Assembly: GCA_028279215.1 (NCBI GenBank)
Contig: JANQOF010000026.1
Coordinates: 203,550 to 267,549 of the forward strand
DNA length: 64,000 nucleotides
Direction of reading: 5' to 3'
DNA from: Pirellulales bacterium
GTDB lineage: Bacteria > Planctomycetota > Planctomycetia > Pirellulales > Lacipirellulaceae
Shown: piece after piece, positions 23,201-29,667 of the stretch
Layout of the letters: each line of letters starts with the position of its first letter
Numbering within the stretch: position 1 is the stretch's first letter
Translations under genes and position numbers: made by a program
Notes under the pieces: generated by a model
What the model was told of the DNA's origin: nothing
What the model saw: the letters and a program-made list of their open reading frames with translations, nothing else
Databases searched by the model: none

Positions 23201-23851
23201 AGGCCGATCCGGATTCATGGCCCGCTCACGATGCTCATGAATCAACTCGTAGTCGGTCAGCGCCACGATGTCGTCGTCGGAGAGTTGGGCAATCTTGTTG
23301 ACTTCGTGCGAGGTACGGAATCCGTCGAAGAAATGCACAAACGGCACGCGCGACTTGAGCGTCGCGGCCTGAGAAATCATCGCCAGGTCGTGCACCTCCT
23401 GCACCGACCCCGACGCCAACATGGCCCAGCCTGCCTGGCGAACCGCCATCACATCGCTGTGGTCGCCAAAAATCGAGAGCGCGTGCGTGGCGAGCGATCT
23501 GGCCGATATGTGAAAAACCGTCGGCGTGAGTTCGCCGGCGATCTTGTACATGTTGGGGATCATCAACAGCAGGCCCTGCGACGCGGTAAACGTCGTAGAG
23601 AGCGCGCCCGCCTGCAGGGCCCCATGCACGGCGCCCGCCGCGCCGGCCTCGCTCTGCATTTCTATCACGTCGGGAACCACGCCAAACAGATTCTTGCGCT
23701 CGCGGGCCGACCACGCATCCGCGAACTCACCCATGGGAGATGCAGGCGTGATAGGGTAGATCGCAATGACTTCGTTGGTCATGTGAGCGACGCGGGCCGC
23801 CGCTTCATTTCCATCGACTGTTACAAAAGTTGCCGAGTTCACCGGTCGCAA
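20270..23851 (-). CDS. nifJ: Pyruvate:ferredoxin (flavodoxin) oxidoreductase
   Basis: A 1193-residue single-chain enzyme that oxidises pyruvate to acetyl-CoA and CO2, reducing ferredoxin or flavodoxin. Domains in order: thiamine-binding pyrimidine part at the N-terminus (YPITPASPMGEFAD), the gamma-type domain, two [4Fe-4S] motifs (CIQCGLCALVCPHAA and CTGCGVCVDVCP, around residues 690-750), an extra cluster Cys pair (ACSGCGET), and the TPP-binding part (GDGWAYDIGFGG). The start has AAGGAGT about 7 bases upstream. Presence with NfnAB and the Na+ pump fits fermentative or microaerobic growth. Confidence 0.97.
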   Translation of the reverse strand: MRPVNSATFVTVDGNEAAARVAHMTNEVIAIYPITPASPMGEFADAWSARERKNLFGVVPDVIEMQSEAGAAGAVHGALQAGALSTTFTASQGLLLMIPNMYKIAGELTPTVFHISARSLATHALSIFGDHSDVMAVRQAGWAMLASGSVQEVHDLAMISQAATLKSRVPFVHFFDGFRTSHEVNKIAQLSDDDIVALTDYELIHEHRERAMNPDRPVLRGSAQNPDVFFQAREAANPFYLALPDIVRETMQRFGDLTGRHYGLFDYVGAKDADRVIVMMGSGTGAAEEAIERLNGGGEKLGLVKVRLYRPFDVAAFLDAIPATVESIAVLDRTKEPGAIGEPLYQDVVTALAEDDRFSRMPRVIGGRYGLSSKEFTPAMVARIFEELKAEQPKRHFTIGIVDDVTNLSLKWDPEFSTEPDDVMRAVFYGLGSDGTVGASKNSVKIIGENTDQFAQGYFVYDSKKSGSVTVSHLRFSPRPINSTYLIERANFVACHQFSFLSRIDMLKVAEPGATFLLNSPYGPEEVWDRLPREVQQQIIEKQLKFYVVDAYRVAREAEMGSRINTIMQTCFFSLANLLPGDQAIEQIKAAIKKTYGTRGESVLRRNYAAVDGALSALDEVAVPDSATSTRQREALVASNGSDFVGRVTSMLVAGLGDLLPVSAMPVDGTFPTGTARIEKRSIAQEIPIWDSEICIQCGLCALVCPHAAIRSKAYPAASLNGAPDGFQTQRWKGKELVDHVATIQVAPDDCTGCGVCVDVCPAKSKEVVKHKAINMEPKLSHLEQERANFDYFLSLPEVDRTQAKIDTVKGSQLLEPLFEFSGACSGCGETPYLKLMSQLFGDRAMIGNATGCSSIYGGNLPTTPWCQDSEGRGPTWNNSLFEDTAEFGLGLRLAIDQKRDFAEHLLRQVAGTVGDDLVAELIEAPLDGEAEIATQRERIAMLRTRLADSDHPDAKKLSAIADVLVNRSVWIVGGDGWAYDIGFGGLDHILTTGRDVNILVLDTGVYSNTGGQMSKATPRAAVAKFAAAGKPARKKDLGMLAVSYGNVYVAQVAMGANPNQTLKAFREAESYPGPSLILAYSHCIAHGINMETSMTHQKDVVQTGFWPLFRYDPREAQTGKQPFHLDSRKPVKPFKDLAMAEARFAMLARTNPDHAEYLFGLAQRDIDDRWHYYEQMAGVEREILEEVIEVEV

Positions 23852-23936
23852 CTCCTTGATCCGTCGTTGTATTCGTAGTTGCCCGGCACGACATCGTGGG
23901 CAGCAACAAGCGTATTTCGCGTCAAGACTCCTTGTA

Positions 23937-24001
23937 CGGGAGGCACAGCCTGCTTAGAGGTCGGCCAGGCAGAGGTATTTGGACGACCGCTGTGCCTCCC
24001 G
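23937..24001. repeat. Perfect 13-bp inverted repeat between nifJ and phasin genes
   Basis: CGGGAGGCACAGC (23937-23949) and GCTGTGCCTCCCG (23989-24001) are exact complements; GGTCG and CGACC form a second inner stem. It sits 15 bases after the phasin stop and 85 bases before the nifJ start on the minus strand. No U-run follows on that strand, so it is either an atypical terminator for the phasin transcript or an element in the nifJ leader. Confidence 0.7.
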
Positions 24002-24015
24002 ATTTCGCACTCTGT

Positions 24016-24447
24016 CTACTTACCAACTTTCGTTGTCAGCTCACTCCATTTGTTGACAGCCTCCTGGAACTCGTTCATTTGGGTCTCCGAGATCTCCCGC
24101 ATGCATTCGAACGTCTTGCGGAACAATTGCTCGGTTCTGGCTCGCAACTCTTCTGGATTGCTCGATTCGGTCATGCGTAGCGCCTCTTCGAGCGATTCAA
24201 GTCCTGCTTGATACTGGCGATCGAGGGCATCCCGATGCTTCCTGGCCAGATCCGAAACAGTGGCGACCCATTGGTGTTGGAAGTCGCGCACCTTCTCCAT
24301 CCAAGCCGCCTGCGGTGTGGGAAATCCGGGCCACATCACTCCCCACTGCCGCAACATTTCTTGCTGCATCTTCAGGCTCGATTCGGCAGCCATGCGAAAG
24401 TTCTTGAATACGTCGTCATACACATTCGCTACGGTATCGGTAGTCAT
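24016..24447 (-). CDS. Phasin-like polyhydroxyalkanoate granule protein
   Basis: A 143-residue, almost wholly helical, charged protein with amphipathic repeats and no signal peptide, ending in a Lys-rich tail. The pattern DVFKNFRMAAESSLKMQQEML, a tryptophan-containing middle (WGVMWPGFPTPQAAWMEKV) and long helices match phasins that coat PHA granules. Its start has an excellent AAAGGAGGT site, so it is probably highly expressed. It diverges from phaR (24680), the regulator known in other bacteria to repress phasin genes. Related N-terminal helices occur in the fusion protein at 25210. Confidence 0.75.
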   Translation of the reverse strand: MTTDTVANVYDDVFKNFRMAAESSLKMQQEMLRQWGVMWPGFPTPQAAWMEKVRDFQHQWVATVSDLARKHRDALDRQYQAGLESLEEALRMTESSNPEELRARTEQLFRKTFECMREISETQMNEFQEAVNKWSELTTKVGK

Positions 24448-24481
24448 AGCACTACCTCCTTTCTAGTTCGTGTTGTCCGAT

Positions 24482-24494
24482 GTTGCACGGCAAC
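24482..24494. promoter_or_regulatory. Candidate PhaR operator
   Basis: GTTGC-ACG-GCAAC is a perfect inverted repeat 35 bases upstream of the phasin start in the phasin/phaR divergent region. PhaR proteins are known to bind TTGC/GCAA or CTGC/GCAG type dyads near phasin genes, so this is a reasonable but untested site. Confidence 0.4.
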
Positions 24495-24679
24495 GTCGCC
24501 AGTGCATCCGATCCTTCATTCCCAGTCTGCTCCGTCGCTCTTGTTAGCATGCACAACTCCATTTCACGCACCTGGCATAAAATTAATCGCCCGCTCACGC
24601 TCCTGATTCGAGGCACAGTTGTTACAATGGTCGAGTACCTTCAAGTGAATTCAAGTTGGAGTGGTCGATAACCTGACAC

Positions 24680-25180
24680 ATGTCTGTTGAACGTGTTCAC
24701 ATCAAGCGATATCCCAATCGCCGTTACTACGCGCGGCAATTGAGCAAGTACGTGTCGTTGAATGAAATCGAGGACATGATCCAAGCCGGTCAAACGATCG
24801 AGGTGCACGACAGTCAATCGGGTGAAGATCTGACGCGATCGGTGCTCGCTCAAATCATCGTCGAACGCCATCCCGACAAGATGGAACTCTTCCCCACGGA
24901 CATGCTCCATTTCATCTTGCGTTCGAACGACGCGATGTCGAGTTTCTTGCGGGACTATTTCCGACATTCGATTACCTATCTCGAGTATCTCCACCGGCAC
25001 GGCGGCAGTCCGTCGCTCGTCAATCAACCAACCCACTGGCTTAAAGCCTGGCTCGATTGCCTTACTCCCAACACCACTGAGGATGCCGCTGCCGACTCAA
25101 CCAGCAGCGACGATCCTCTGGTCGAGCGGGTGAACCAACTCGACCAACGACTGCGCCATCTCGAATCACGAAACGATTGA
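24680..25180 (+). CDS. phaR: Polyhydroxyalkanoate synthesis regulator PhaR
   Basis: A 166-residue repressor. The N-terminal domain (residues 4-66: HIKRYPNRRYYARQLSKYVS then IEDMIQAGQTIEVHDSQSGEDLTR) is the characteristic PHA/PHB accumulation DNA-binding domain. The central part is helical and the tail is acidic. PhaR is known to bind both PHA granules and phasin promoters, so granule amount controls phasin supply. It lies divergent from the phasin gene and convergent with the phasin-SDR fusion. No strong ribosome site is visible before the ATG. Confidence 0.9.
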   Translation: MSVERVHIKRYPNRRYYARQLSKYVSLNEIEDMIQAGQTIEVHDSQSGEDLTRSVLAQIIVERHPDKMELFPTDMLHFILRSNDAMSSFLRDYFRHSITYLEYLHRHGGSPSLVNQPTHWLKAWLDCLTPNTTEDAAADSTSSDDPLVERVNQLDQRLRHLESRND

Positions 25181-25209
25181 TTTCGCTACGAGATGACCTC
25201 CATCCAGTT

Positions 25210-26442
25210 CTACGCTGGCGGATGCCATCCCGCGTCCGCCCACAGCTCGCCGCTGACCGCCGAATTGGAGATCATGAAGCAAACCGCGTCCGCAATCTCC
25301 TCCGGGCGAATCAGCCGGCGAAGCTGCGTAAATGGCAACACGTACTTGTCCAGGAACTCGTCGCCCAATGCCCGAGCCATTGGTGTATCGGTGAAGCCAG
25401 GATGGATGATGCCGCAACGGACGCCATGGAAAATGGCCTCCTTCATCAACGTGGCGGCGCCACCCTCCAGCCCCGCCTTGGCAACGGCGTAAGAGATTTG
25501 GCCTTTGTTGCCTTGCGACGACACCGATCCTAGGAACACTACGGCGCCTTCCATCTCCTCGGCCGGTTCCCACTTCTTCAGCCCACGCCGACGACGATCC
25601 TCAGCAATCCGGGCAACCATCTCGACGGCCCAATAAATGGGTGCGATCAGGTTCACTTCCGTGACCTTGCGAAAGTCGTCAATGGGGTACAACGATGCCT
25701 TACCGGTCTCTTTGTCCAAACGAACCGACAGAGCATCACGCGTGATGCCGGCGGCCGGAACACAGATCCGCACTAGCCCGTGACGGGCTGCTGCGTCGTC
25801 GAACACCTTGGCGCGGAACTCCGCGTTGCTGGTGTCGCCAATCACGGCGTCCGCCACGTCGCGACCGGTCTGCTCGTTGATAGCGCTGGCGGTATGGTGC
25901 ACCTGGTCGTTTAGGTCGACCATCACAACCGCACGCGCGCCACGAGCGGCCAAGTCCCGCGCAACTGCGGCACCAATGCCGCTGGCTGCACCGGTTACTA
26001 CCGCTACACGTTGAGCAATATTCATGACGTGACCTCTGTCGGATACAGGAACGACTTGCGTCGGCTCGCTCGTTGGCTCCTCCAATACTTCTTGATAACG
26101 AGGAGATGCGACGACCGGGCGTTCAACGGCCGGAGACGAAGGACTGGCGCTCAGAGAACGCATCTGTGGCCAGAGCGTCTCGAAGGACTTGATTGCAGCG
26201 TCGAACTGCTGGTCGATCACCTCCTGCTGGCCCTTAGCCAGGTTCATGACCACGTCTGCCCAACCTTGCTGCATCTGGCGCAAGGGATTGAGCAACGACA
26301 GCGGTTCGCCCTCAGATCGATGCCAGACGCGGGTCCAGTCGTAGAGTAGCTGGCTTTGTAGCTTGAGATTCTGATTCGCCGCCCTTCGAAACGTATCGAA
26401 CAGTTCGGCGTACGCAGAAGGTTGTTTGGTCTGCTTGGCCAT
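25210..26442 (-). CDS. Phasin-like domain fused to a short-chain dehydrogenase (acetoacetyl-CoA reductase-like)
   Basis: A 410-residue protein. Residues 1-95 are helical and phasin-like (AYAELFDTFRRAANQNLKLQ, and a Trp-containing middle as in the phasin at 24016). Residues 100-139 are a Pro/Ser linker. Residues 140-410 are an SDR with the cofactor motif TGAASGIG and catalytic YxxxK in SYAVAKAG. I infer a granule-tethered reductase supplying hydroxyacyl-CoA for PHA. The start at 26442 has AGGAGG. An internal ATG at 26025 with an AGAGGTCA-like site could also yield the reductase alone. The SDR has VPAAG where most members have NAAG. Confidence 0.82.
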   Translation of the reverse strand: MAKQTKQPSAYAELFDTFRRAANQNLKLQSQLLYDWTRVWHRSEGEPLSLLNPLRQMQQGWADVVMNLAKGQQEVIDQQFDAAIKSFETLWPQMRSLSASPSSPAVERPVVASPRYQEVLEEPTSEPTQVVPVSDRGHVMNIAQRVAVVTGAASGIGAAVARDLAARGARAVVMVDLNDQVHHTASAINEQTGRDVADAVIGDTSNAEFRAKVFDDAAARHGLVRICVPAAGITRDALSVRLDKETGKASLYPIDDFRKVTEVNLIAPIYWAVEMVARIAEDRRRRGLKKWEPAEEMEGAVVFLGSVSSQGNKGQISYAVAKAGLEGGAATLMKEAIFHGVRCGIIHPGFTDTPMARALGDEFLDKYVLPFTQLRRLIRPEEIADAVCFMISNSAVSGELWADAGWHPPA

Positions 26443-26706
26443 TGCAGTCCTCCTGTTGGTTCGGCGTTGAGTAGACATCCCCTCTGCCGACCCGAGTTGA
26501 AAAGCAAACGTCGTGCCCGCCCGCCGAGAACTACACACTTGTGTATGGCGAAATGCTGCAAGTGCGTGATTGCCTAGGCCTTTTGGCTCAACAGGTTATG
26601 TCCTGCCGACCGTGGAATCTGCTGGTGGGTCGCTGGGTGTCGATTCATCGGTACAGGAACGCACGATCGGGTGTGCATAAACGCCCACTTCGAGCCGAAG
26701 AGTGGG

Positions 26707-28137
26707 TCACCAAACGCCTGTTTCCAGGTACTGGTGTATCGATTTTGCCGCCGTCCGCCCAGCACCCATCGCCAAAATGACGGTAGCGGCACCACTTACG
26801 ATGTCGCCGCCGGCAAACACCCCCCGGCGGCTCGTGCGGAGCGTTTGATCGTCGGCAACAATGTAACCCCATTTGTTGGTATCGAGCCCTGGCGTCGACG
26901 CTTGCACCAACGGGTTCGCGCCGGTGCCAATGGCGATCACCGCCACGTCGATCGGCATGACGAACTCGGATCCCTCAATCGGCACTGGCCGCCGCCGCCC
27001 CGAATCGTCCGGTTCACCCAGTTCCATCTTTATGAGCTGGACGCCCGTCAGATAACCTTCGTCGTTGCCGAGGAACTCAATTGGGTTGTGGAGATTCATG
27101 AATTGGACGCCTTCGTCGCGCGCATGGTGAACCTCCTCGGTGCGGGCTGGCATCTCCTCTTCGCCGCGGCGATAAACAATGTAGGCGTTCTTGGCTCCCA
27201 ATCGCAGCGCGGAACGGACAGCATCCATGGCGGTATTTCCGCCACCCATCACGGCCACGTTCCGGTCGCGGCACTCGTAAATGGGCGAGTCAGAATGTTC
27301 CGTATCGTACGCCTTCATCAGATTCACGCGGGTGAGGAACTCGTTAGCCGAGTAAACGCCGCCCAGGTGCTCGCCTGGCAGGTTCATGAACCTAGGCAAT
27401 CCGGCCCCCGTGGCGATGAACACGGCTTCATAGCCCTCTTCGTCGAACAGCTCGTCCATGGTCACCGTCTTACCTACAACCACGTTGGTTTCAAACTCAA
27501 CGCCCATGCGTCGCAGATTCTCGACTTCGCCTCGGACGATTTCCTTCGGCAACCGAAACTCGGGGATTCCATACACGAGCACGCCGCCAATCTCGTGTAG
27601 GGCTTCGAGCACGGTGACGTCGTGGCCCTTGAGTGTTAGATCGCCGGCGCAACTCAAGCCGGCCGGCCCGCTACCAACAACGGCCACCTTCTTGCCGGTC
27701 GCGGGCGCCCGCTCCGGTAAGCCAACTTGTCCGGTCGCTCGTTCGTAATCGGCAACAAATCGTTCGAGGTGCCCAATCGCCAACGGGGCGAATCGCTTTG
27801 ACAGGATGCACGCACCTTCGCACTGATTTTCTTGTGGACAAACTCGGCCGGTCACGGCGGGTAGCACGTTGTCTTCGCGAATCTTCGCCGCAGCGTCCAA
27901 GTAGTTCCCTTCGAGCACCAGATCGACAAACTCCCGAACCTGCACGCCCACTGGGCACCCGTGCATGCACTTAGGATCCGTACAGGACAAACATCGTTGG
28001 GCTTCTTTCTCAGCGAGCGCGGATTCGAAGCCAAGATTCACCTCGTCGAAGTTGCAGGCCCGCTCTTGCGCATCACGTTCGGGCATCTCCTGCCGTGGTA
28101 CCTTCGTCCGCTCTTTGGGAGGAAGTCGTTCAGCCAT
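26707..28137 (-). CDS. nfnB: NfnB/GltD-like FAD- and FeS-containing NAD(P)H oxidoreductase subunit
   Basis: A 476-residue protein: an N-terminal cysteine-rich [4Fe-4S] domain (CLSCTDPKCMHGCPVGV and CPQENQCEGACI), then two Rossmann nucleotide-binding segments (VAVVGSGPAGLSCAGDL and VAVMGGGNTAMDAVRSAL) and a C-terminal GGDIVSGAATVILAMGAGR FAD motif. The same fold serves as glutamate synthase small subunit, but the neighbour at 28176 is its flavin/FeS partner and no large glutamate synthase subunit is near. I read the pair as an electron-bifurcating NADH-dependent ferredoxin:NADP+ oxidoreductase. The frame is open further upstream, but the conserved family N-terminus begins at 28137. Confidence 0.85.
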   Translation of the reverse strand: MAERLPPKERTKVPRQEMPERDAQERACNFDEVNLGFESALAEKEAQRCLSCTDPKCMHGCPVGVQVREFVDLVLEGNYLDAAAKIREDNVLPAVTGRVCPQENQCEGACILSKRFAPLAIGHLERFVADYERATGQVGLPERAPATGKKVAVVGSGPAGLSCAGDLTLKGHDVTVLEALHEIGGVLVYGIPEFRLPKEIVRGEVENLRRMGVEFETNVVVGKTVTMDELFDEEGYEAVFIATGAGLPRFMNLPGEHLGGVYSANEFLTRVNLMKAYDTEHSDSPIYECRDRNVAVMGGGNTAMDAVRSALRLGAKNAYIVYRRGEEEMPARTEEVHHARDEGVQFMNLHNPIEFLGNDEGYLTGVQLIKMELGEPDDSGRRRPVPIEGSEFVMPIDVAVIAIGTGANPLVQASTPGLDTNKWGYIVADDQTLRTSRRGVFAGGDIVSGAATVILAMGAGRTAAKSIHQYLETGVW

Positions 28138-28175
28138 GACGTTGCCTATCGGTTGGGTATTGGATGAGGGCCAAT

Positions 28176-29066
28176 TTATGGAGCTTGCACGTCGGGGCCA
28201 ACGTCTGGGTGCTGTAGTCGCAACTGGCAACAATGCTCGCTCGTGAGTTCGAGTTGCTCGAGCGCTCCACGCTCGTGGCGCCGATACATCGTGTTTCTCT
28301 GCGCTAGGATCGTGAAATCGACATCGTGGGCGTCGAACTCGGGACCGTCGACGCAGGCAAACTTGCTCTGCCCGCCGACAAGCACCCGGCAGCCACCACA
28401 CATGCCAGTTCCGTCGACCATGATGGGATTCAGGCTGACGATCGTGGATATGTCGCGGGGTCGAGTTACGTCCGCGATTGCCTGCATCATGGGGATTGGC
28501 CCGATGGCCAGGACATGATCGATATTGCGTCCTTCCTCTAACAACGACTGCAACTTCTGTGTGACGAAGCCTCGCTCGCCGTAGCTGCCGTCGTCGGTCA
28601 TGAAGTACAACTCGTCGGTCGTTGCGCCCATTTCTTGCTCCAAGATCAGAATATCCTTGGTCCGTGCTCCGACGATTCCGATGACGTGGTTGCCCGCCCG
28701 CTTCAAGGCCACGGCGGTTGGGTAGGCAATGGCGGTTCCAACTCCGCCTCCCACCACGACGACCGTGCCAAAGTTCCGAATATCGGACGGTTGGCCCAAG
28801 GGCCCCACCACGTCGGCAATCGTTTCACCGGGCTGGAGCATGTTGAGGAGTTTGGTGGTCTTACCGACACCTTGGACGATGAGTGTGATTGTGCCGTCAT
28901 CTTCGTCGGAGTCGGCGATGGTCAGCGGGATTCGTTCGCCGAATTCCGCGTCCACGCGAACGATGACAAATTGGCCCGCTTGGCGTCGGCGGGCAATCCG
29001 CGGAGCGCCAACACGGATGAGCCTGATATCTGGTGCCAGTGTCCGAGCCTCGGTTACCACAAACAT
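28176..29066 (-). CDS. nfnA: NfnA-like FAD/NAD-binding, [2Fe-2S] ferredoxin:NADP reductase subunit
   Basis: A 296-residue ferredoxin-reductase-type protein: a flavin beta-barrel (RIPLTIADSDED), an NAD-binding half (VVVVGGGVGTAIAYPTAVAL), and the C-terminal cluster motif with GTGMCGGCRV and FACVDGPEFDAHDVDF typical of the sulfide dehydrogenase/NfnA/PyrK group. It precedes nfnB by 38 bases on the same strand. Together with NifJ it would balance ferredoxin, NADH and NADPH pools. A sulfide dehydrogenase role is the main alternative. Confidence 0.85.
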   Translation of the reverse strand: MFVVTEARTLAPDIRLIRVGAPRIARRRQAGQFVIVRVDAEFGERIPLTIADSDEDDGTITLIVQGVGKTTKLLNMLQPGETIADVVGPLGQPSDIRNFGTVVVVGGGVGTAIAYPTAVALKRAGNHVIGIVGARTKDILILEQEMGATTDELYFMTDDGSYGERGFVTQKLQSLLEEGRNIDHVLAIGPIPMMQAIADVTRPRDISTIVSLNPIMVDGTGMCGGCRVLVGGQSKFACVDGPEFDAHDVDFTILAQRNTMYRRHERGALEQLELTSEHCCQLRLQHPDVGPDVQAP

Positions 29067-29667
29067 CTTTCGAACCTCTACGGGAACCGGTGAACCAGCC
29101 CGACGGCGAAAGAAGCGGTGTACGACTATGAATACGAGCCCGCCCCTTCCGCTGTGGCGAATTGTCTAGGAGCAAAGTGCGTGCCCACGCTTGAGCGCGC
29201 CGACGAGTGCCGATCCTGGGCGCTTTTCGGCCTTACAATGTGCGTGTTCGCAGCAGAGAGTTGTTGCCACGGTGTGCCATCGATTCGTCGCGCGTGCGTA
29301 TACGCCCATTTCATGCGCGTTGAACACCGTGTCCCGCCTTCGACCGCCGACGCGGTAACGTATGGAGCCAGCCGCTGGACGACTACGCGACTCGTTTCGT
29401 TCGAGCGGCATGAGGTCGCGCAAAAAAAACCGGAGGAACCCTATTGGGTCCCTCCGGCGGTGCTATTCGCGAAGTCTTGGATGTAGGATCAGTGCGGGTG
29501 TGCGAACAGCTGGATGGATCAATCAGTTGGCTTGTCTGTCCACGAAGTAGTTTCCCGAGCGGCGGCCTATTCGTCAATCATCGCGCTAGAAAAAAGCCGA
29601 AAATTAATCCAATACACTCAAATTTGAGGCGGAAAACTGTGCAGAGCCAAGTGAAACTAACGCAATC
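29067..29667. other. Intergenic region holding the nfnA promoter side and a minus-strand terminator
   Basis: About 600 bases without a supported gene between nfnA and the MMPL transporter, both on the minus strand. The one clear element is the intrinsic terminator at 29422-29457. The AT-rich stretch 29585-29650 just after the transporter stop holds no recognisable motif. Confidence 0.6.
29422..29457 (-). terminator. Intrinsic terminator downstream of the MMPL gene
   Basis: Read on the minus strand, CCGGAGG pairs with CCTCCGG, extended inward by GGGT/ACCC with one mismatch around AATA, and is followed by eight U residues. This is the most canonical Rho-independent terminator in the window. 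It lies about 210 bases after the transporter stop. Confidence 0.85.
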
